A stretch of DNA of 22,843 bases from Oscillospiraceae bacterium (GTDB lineage: Bacteria; Bacillota; Clostridia; Oscillospirales; Ruminococcaceae), in the NCBI GenBank assembly GCA_016295145.1, contig JAEDLR010000033.1:1-22843 (forward strand), given 5' to 3'. The position numbers and the translations under genes were made by a program. Under the pieces are notes generated by a model that did not search any database, was not told the DNA's origin, and saw only the letters and a list, made by a program, of their open reading frames with translations. This document shows, one piece after another, positions 21,223 through 22,843 of the stretch; within the stretch, counting starts at the first letter, position 1; each line of letters starts with the position of its first letter.

Positions 21223-21251
21223 ATCATAGCACACATCATGCGAAATGTCAA
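21223..21251 (-). promoter_or_regulatory. Promoter of the Thr-stalk protein gene
   Basis: Minus strand: -35 TTGACA (21246-21251), 17-base spacer, -10 TATGAT (21223-21228) with TG one base upstream of the -10. It is a strong extended -10 promoter, with a predicted start near 21216. Confidence 0.85.
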
Positions 21252-21265
21252 GAACTTCACAACAT

Positions 21266-21306
21266 CAGGCACCGCTTTTGGGATAGTTTACCAAAGACGG
21301 TGCCTG
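21266..21306 (-). terminator. Strong hairpin after the lipoprotein gene (probable terminator)
   Basis: Perfect nine-base-pair arms CAGGCACCG (21266-21274) and CGGTGCCTG (21298-21306), with inner CTTTTGG/CCAAAG pairing past a bulge. It lies between the lipoprotein stop and the next promoter. No proper U-run follows on the minus strand, so termination would be weak or factor-assisted; it may instead protect the 3' end. Confidence 0.5.
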
Positions 21307-21340
21307 TTCTCTGTGCATATTGCTGATTTTTAGCAATCGT

Positions 21341-21748
21341 TTAAGAATCGGTTCTTTTTTCGAGCATGGTCACACGCAGCACCAGATATTCTACGGTCTG
21401 ACCGTGGTGGGTGCCGGATTCCTGTTCCAGTTTTCCCTCTACAGTAATAGTATCCCCTGCCGCAAGGCCGTCAAAATTGTCCCAGTCCAGCTCGATACCC
21501 AAACCTGCGCCGTCCTGCTCGCAGTACACGGAATAAATCGGCGCGCCGTTGTCGGTATCATCATGCACGTACAATTCACCGACCATGTGGTACTGCTTGC
21601 CGAGATACTCCTCGGGATAGGAATACATATCGTAGAAGGTTTCGTACATCACGCTGGTTTTGATGTACAGCATTTCGTTCTCCTCGCTGCATCCACCAAG
21701 CAGTACTGCACACAGCAAAACGGAAACGGCTGTTTTTGTTTTCTTCAT
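21341..21748 (-). CDS. Small lipoprotein, possibly OB-fold (uncharacterised)
   Basis: A 135-residue protein with a lipoprotein signal peptide: MKKTKTAVSVLLCAVLLGGCS, with lipobox LLGGC, so Cys20 would be lipidated and the protein held on the outer face of the membrane. The mature part (YPEEYLGKQYHMVGELYVHD, IYSVYCEQDGAGLGIELDW, GDTITVEGKLEQESG, EYLVLRVTMLEK) has the strand pattern of small OB-fold proteins found in Firmicutes. That fold is inferred from pattern and no function is known. The ATG at 21746-21748 is chosen over an in-frame GTG because AGGGA lies seven bases before it. The ribosome-binding site overlaps the stop codon of the SGNH gene 11 nt upstream, so the two are almost certainly co-transcribed. 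Confidence 0.85.
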   Translation of the reverse strand: MKKTKTAVSVLLCAVLLGGCSEENEMLYIKTSVMYETFYDMYSYPEEYLGKQYHMVGELYVHDDTDNGAPIYSVYCEQDGAGLGIELDWDNFDGLAAGDTITVEGKLEQESGTHHGQTVEYLVLRVTMLEKRTDS

Positions 21749-21759
21749 GCCTGTATCCC

Positions 21760-22843
21760 TCACAGCGGCATGGGCGTGATGAGCAGCACCGCACGCTTTA
21801 CCAGAGCATAATCCGCCGCATCCAGTGCGTTGTCGCCGTTGAGATCCGCAGTGATGCTCCAGTTTGCGGTATTCAGGGGCGCATCTCCCGTAAGATGCTT
21901 TGCAAAGAGTACAATATCCGCCACTGAAAGCACACCGTCCTCGTTGACATCGCCTGCCACCGGCTCCGTAGGAATGCTTTCTACCTTGTAGATATTCTCA
22001 TAAACGGTCTCCGCCCAGATTTTGCGCATGGCATTGTAGCCTTCGCTGTTGGGATGTACACCGTCGCTGCTGAGATAAGAGGGATTCTCCTCGATGATAC
22101 TGTAAAAATCGGGACCTTTTACCACATCGGGATAGGCTTCATAAATTGCATACACCTGCTGGTTGTAGCTCTCAATATAGGGCGTGATGCCCGACTCGGT
22201 GGAATAGGGAATGGTCGGCAGCACAGCAACTTTCCCTGCCGCCTGAATCGCCTCCACCATATAGGCTAAATTCTCATAATACGTTTCCGCCCCCGTCTGA
22301 TTGCCCCAGCAATCGTTGGTACCGTAGGCGATGCTGACATAGGTGCCCGGGAAATCCGCAAGCCAACGGTCGATGTTGTTTTTGCCGTCGGTGCTGAAAA
22401 TACCGCCGATGCCGCCGTTTTCCTGTGCAGGATAGTAGTTGGCATTCAGTGCATGAACATGGTCTGCAAAATTGCCGTCTCCGGTCGAAAACGTGGTCAT
22501 ACCCCCTGCCGTGATGCTGTCGCCGTAGAATATCCAACTGTCTACGCCCAGGGCGCAGTTATGGATATCTACATTCAGCGATACACTGCTGCTGCTCATG
22601 GCAGCATCAACGGTGATCTGCACCCAGTTGTAGCCATCCATCTCCACCAGATGCTGACGGGAGTGGTATACATTATCGGTCACTTTTTCCACCTCGACCC
22701 AACCGTCAGCGGGGTAGCTGCCGCCCTCTGCGGCATTCACCGAAATGGTATATGCCGCAGGTGCCTGCTGACCGTTTTCATTCTTGACGGTATAGTCGTA
22801 GCTGTTCCACGCGGTAGAATACCACGCAAAATCAATCAGACTG
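21760..22843 (-). CDS. SGNH/GDSL carbohydrate esterase with C-terminal dockerin (5' end outside window)
   Basis: The reading frame is open to the window edge, so the N-terminus is missing. The visible part starts with a beta-rich segment (about 95 residues, including DGYNWVQITVDAAMSSSSV). The hydrolase domain follows, with the SGNH blocks YGDSITAGG (nucleophile Ser), GGIGG, GTND (oxyanion Asn) and DGVHPN (catalytic Asp and His). The C-terminus is a type I dockerin with loops DVNEDGVLSVAD and DLNGDNALDAAD, ending in PMPL. Deacetylation of plant polysaccharide such as xylan is likely from the family (CE2/CE3-like), but the exact CE family is not certain. It is the upstream partner of the lipoprotein gene. 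Confidence 0.93.
   Translation of the reverse strand, partial: SLIDFAWYSTAWNSYDYTVKNENGQQAPAAYTISVNAAEGGSYPADGWVEVEKVTDNVYHSRQHLVEMDGYNWVQITVDAAMSSSSVSLNVDIHNCALGVDSWIFYGDSITAGGMTTFSTGDGNFADHVHALNANYYPAQENGGIGGIFSTDGKNNIDRWLADFPGTYVSIAYGTNDCWGNQTGAETYYENLAYMVEAIQAAGKVAVLPTIPYSTESGITPYIESYNQQVYAIYEAYPDVVKGPDFYSIIEENPSYLSSDGVHPNSEGYNAMRKIWAETVYENIYKVESIPTEPVAGDVNEDGVLSVADIVLFAKHLTGDAPLNTANWSITADLNGDNALDAADYALVKRAVLLITPMPL

Noticed and set aside
1..22843. tRNA, rRNA, insertion sequence, integrase or attachment site
   Set aside because: No cloverleaf-like, rRNA-like or transposase-like sequence and no flanking duplications were found on reading both strands.

Overview
The window looks like chromosomal DNA of a cellulosome-forming Ruminococcus-type Firmicute (Oscillospirales). 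Three observations support this: a Gram-positive S10-spc ribosomal operon with strong GGAGG ribosome-binding sites, two extracellular enzymes ending in two-repeat type I dockerins, and moderately GC-rich coding sequence. The species cannot be fixed from sequence reading alone; a Ruminococcus champanellensis-like organism is a guess.

Region 1 (1-12829, all minus strand) is the S10-spc cluster. In transcription order: rpsJ, rplC, rplD, rplW, rplB, rpsS, rplV, rpsC, rplP, rpmC, rpsQ, rplN, rplX, rplE, rpsZ, rpsH, rplF, rplR, rpsE, rpmD, rplO, secY, adk, map, a KOW-domain gene and infA, which is cut by the window edge. Most genes overlap or sit within 30 nt of each other. Six begin with GTG or TTG. 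Three junctions (rpsJ-rplC, rplW-rplB, rplN-rpsQ) are instead about 90-130 nt long and contain inverted repeats. The operon starts from a TTGCAA / extended -10 promoter at about 13300. Its leader is about 450 nt and holds an intrinsic terminator 140 nt before rpsJ, plus an upstream copy of that terminator's 3' arm. This looks like a transcription attenuator.

Region 2 (13454-15274, minus) has a small membrane-protein gene and an O-acetylhomoserine sulfhydrylase (metY-like) gene with a perfect-consensus promoter and its own terminator.

Region 3 (15275-19917, plus) begins with a 418-nt intergenic stretch. It contains a long inverted repeat and a possible 33-residue Cys-rich ORF. A strong extended -10 promoter then leads into an apparent five-gene operon: an unrecognised gene, tsaE, tsaB (t6A tRNA modification), an unrecognised two-TM protein and a secreted GH5 endoglucanase with a dockerin. 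A clear terminator ends it.

Region 4 (19945-22843, minus) is accessory and cell-surface related. A partial SGNH/GDSL esterase with a dockerin is followed by a small lipoprotein in one operon. A separately transcribed single-pass membrane protein follows, with a long Thr-rich stalk (15 consecutive Thr) and a C-terminal Ig-like domain. That gene has a long structured 5' UTR.

The most interesting parts are the S10 leader attenuator, the hairpin-rich ribosomal spacers, the Thr-stalk surface protein beside two dockerin enzymes, and the cellulase apparently co-transcribed with tRNA-modification genes. No tRNA, rRNA, CRISPR or insertion sequence was seen.
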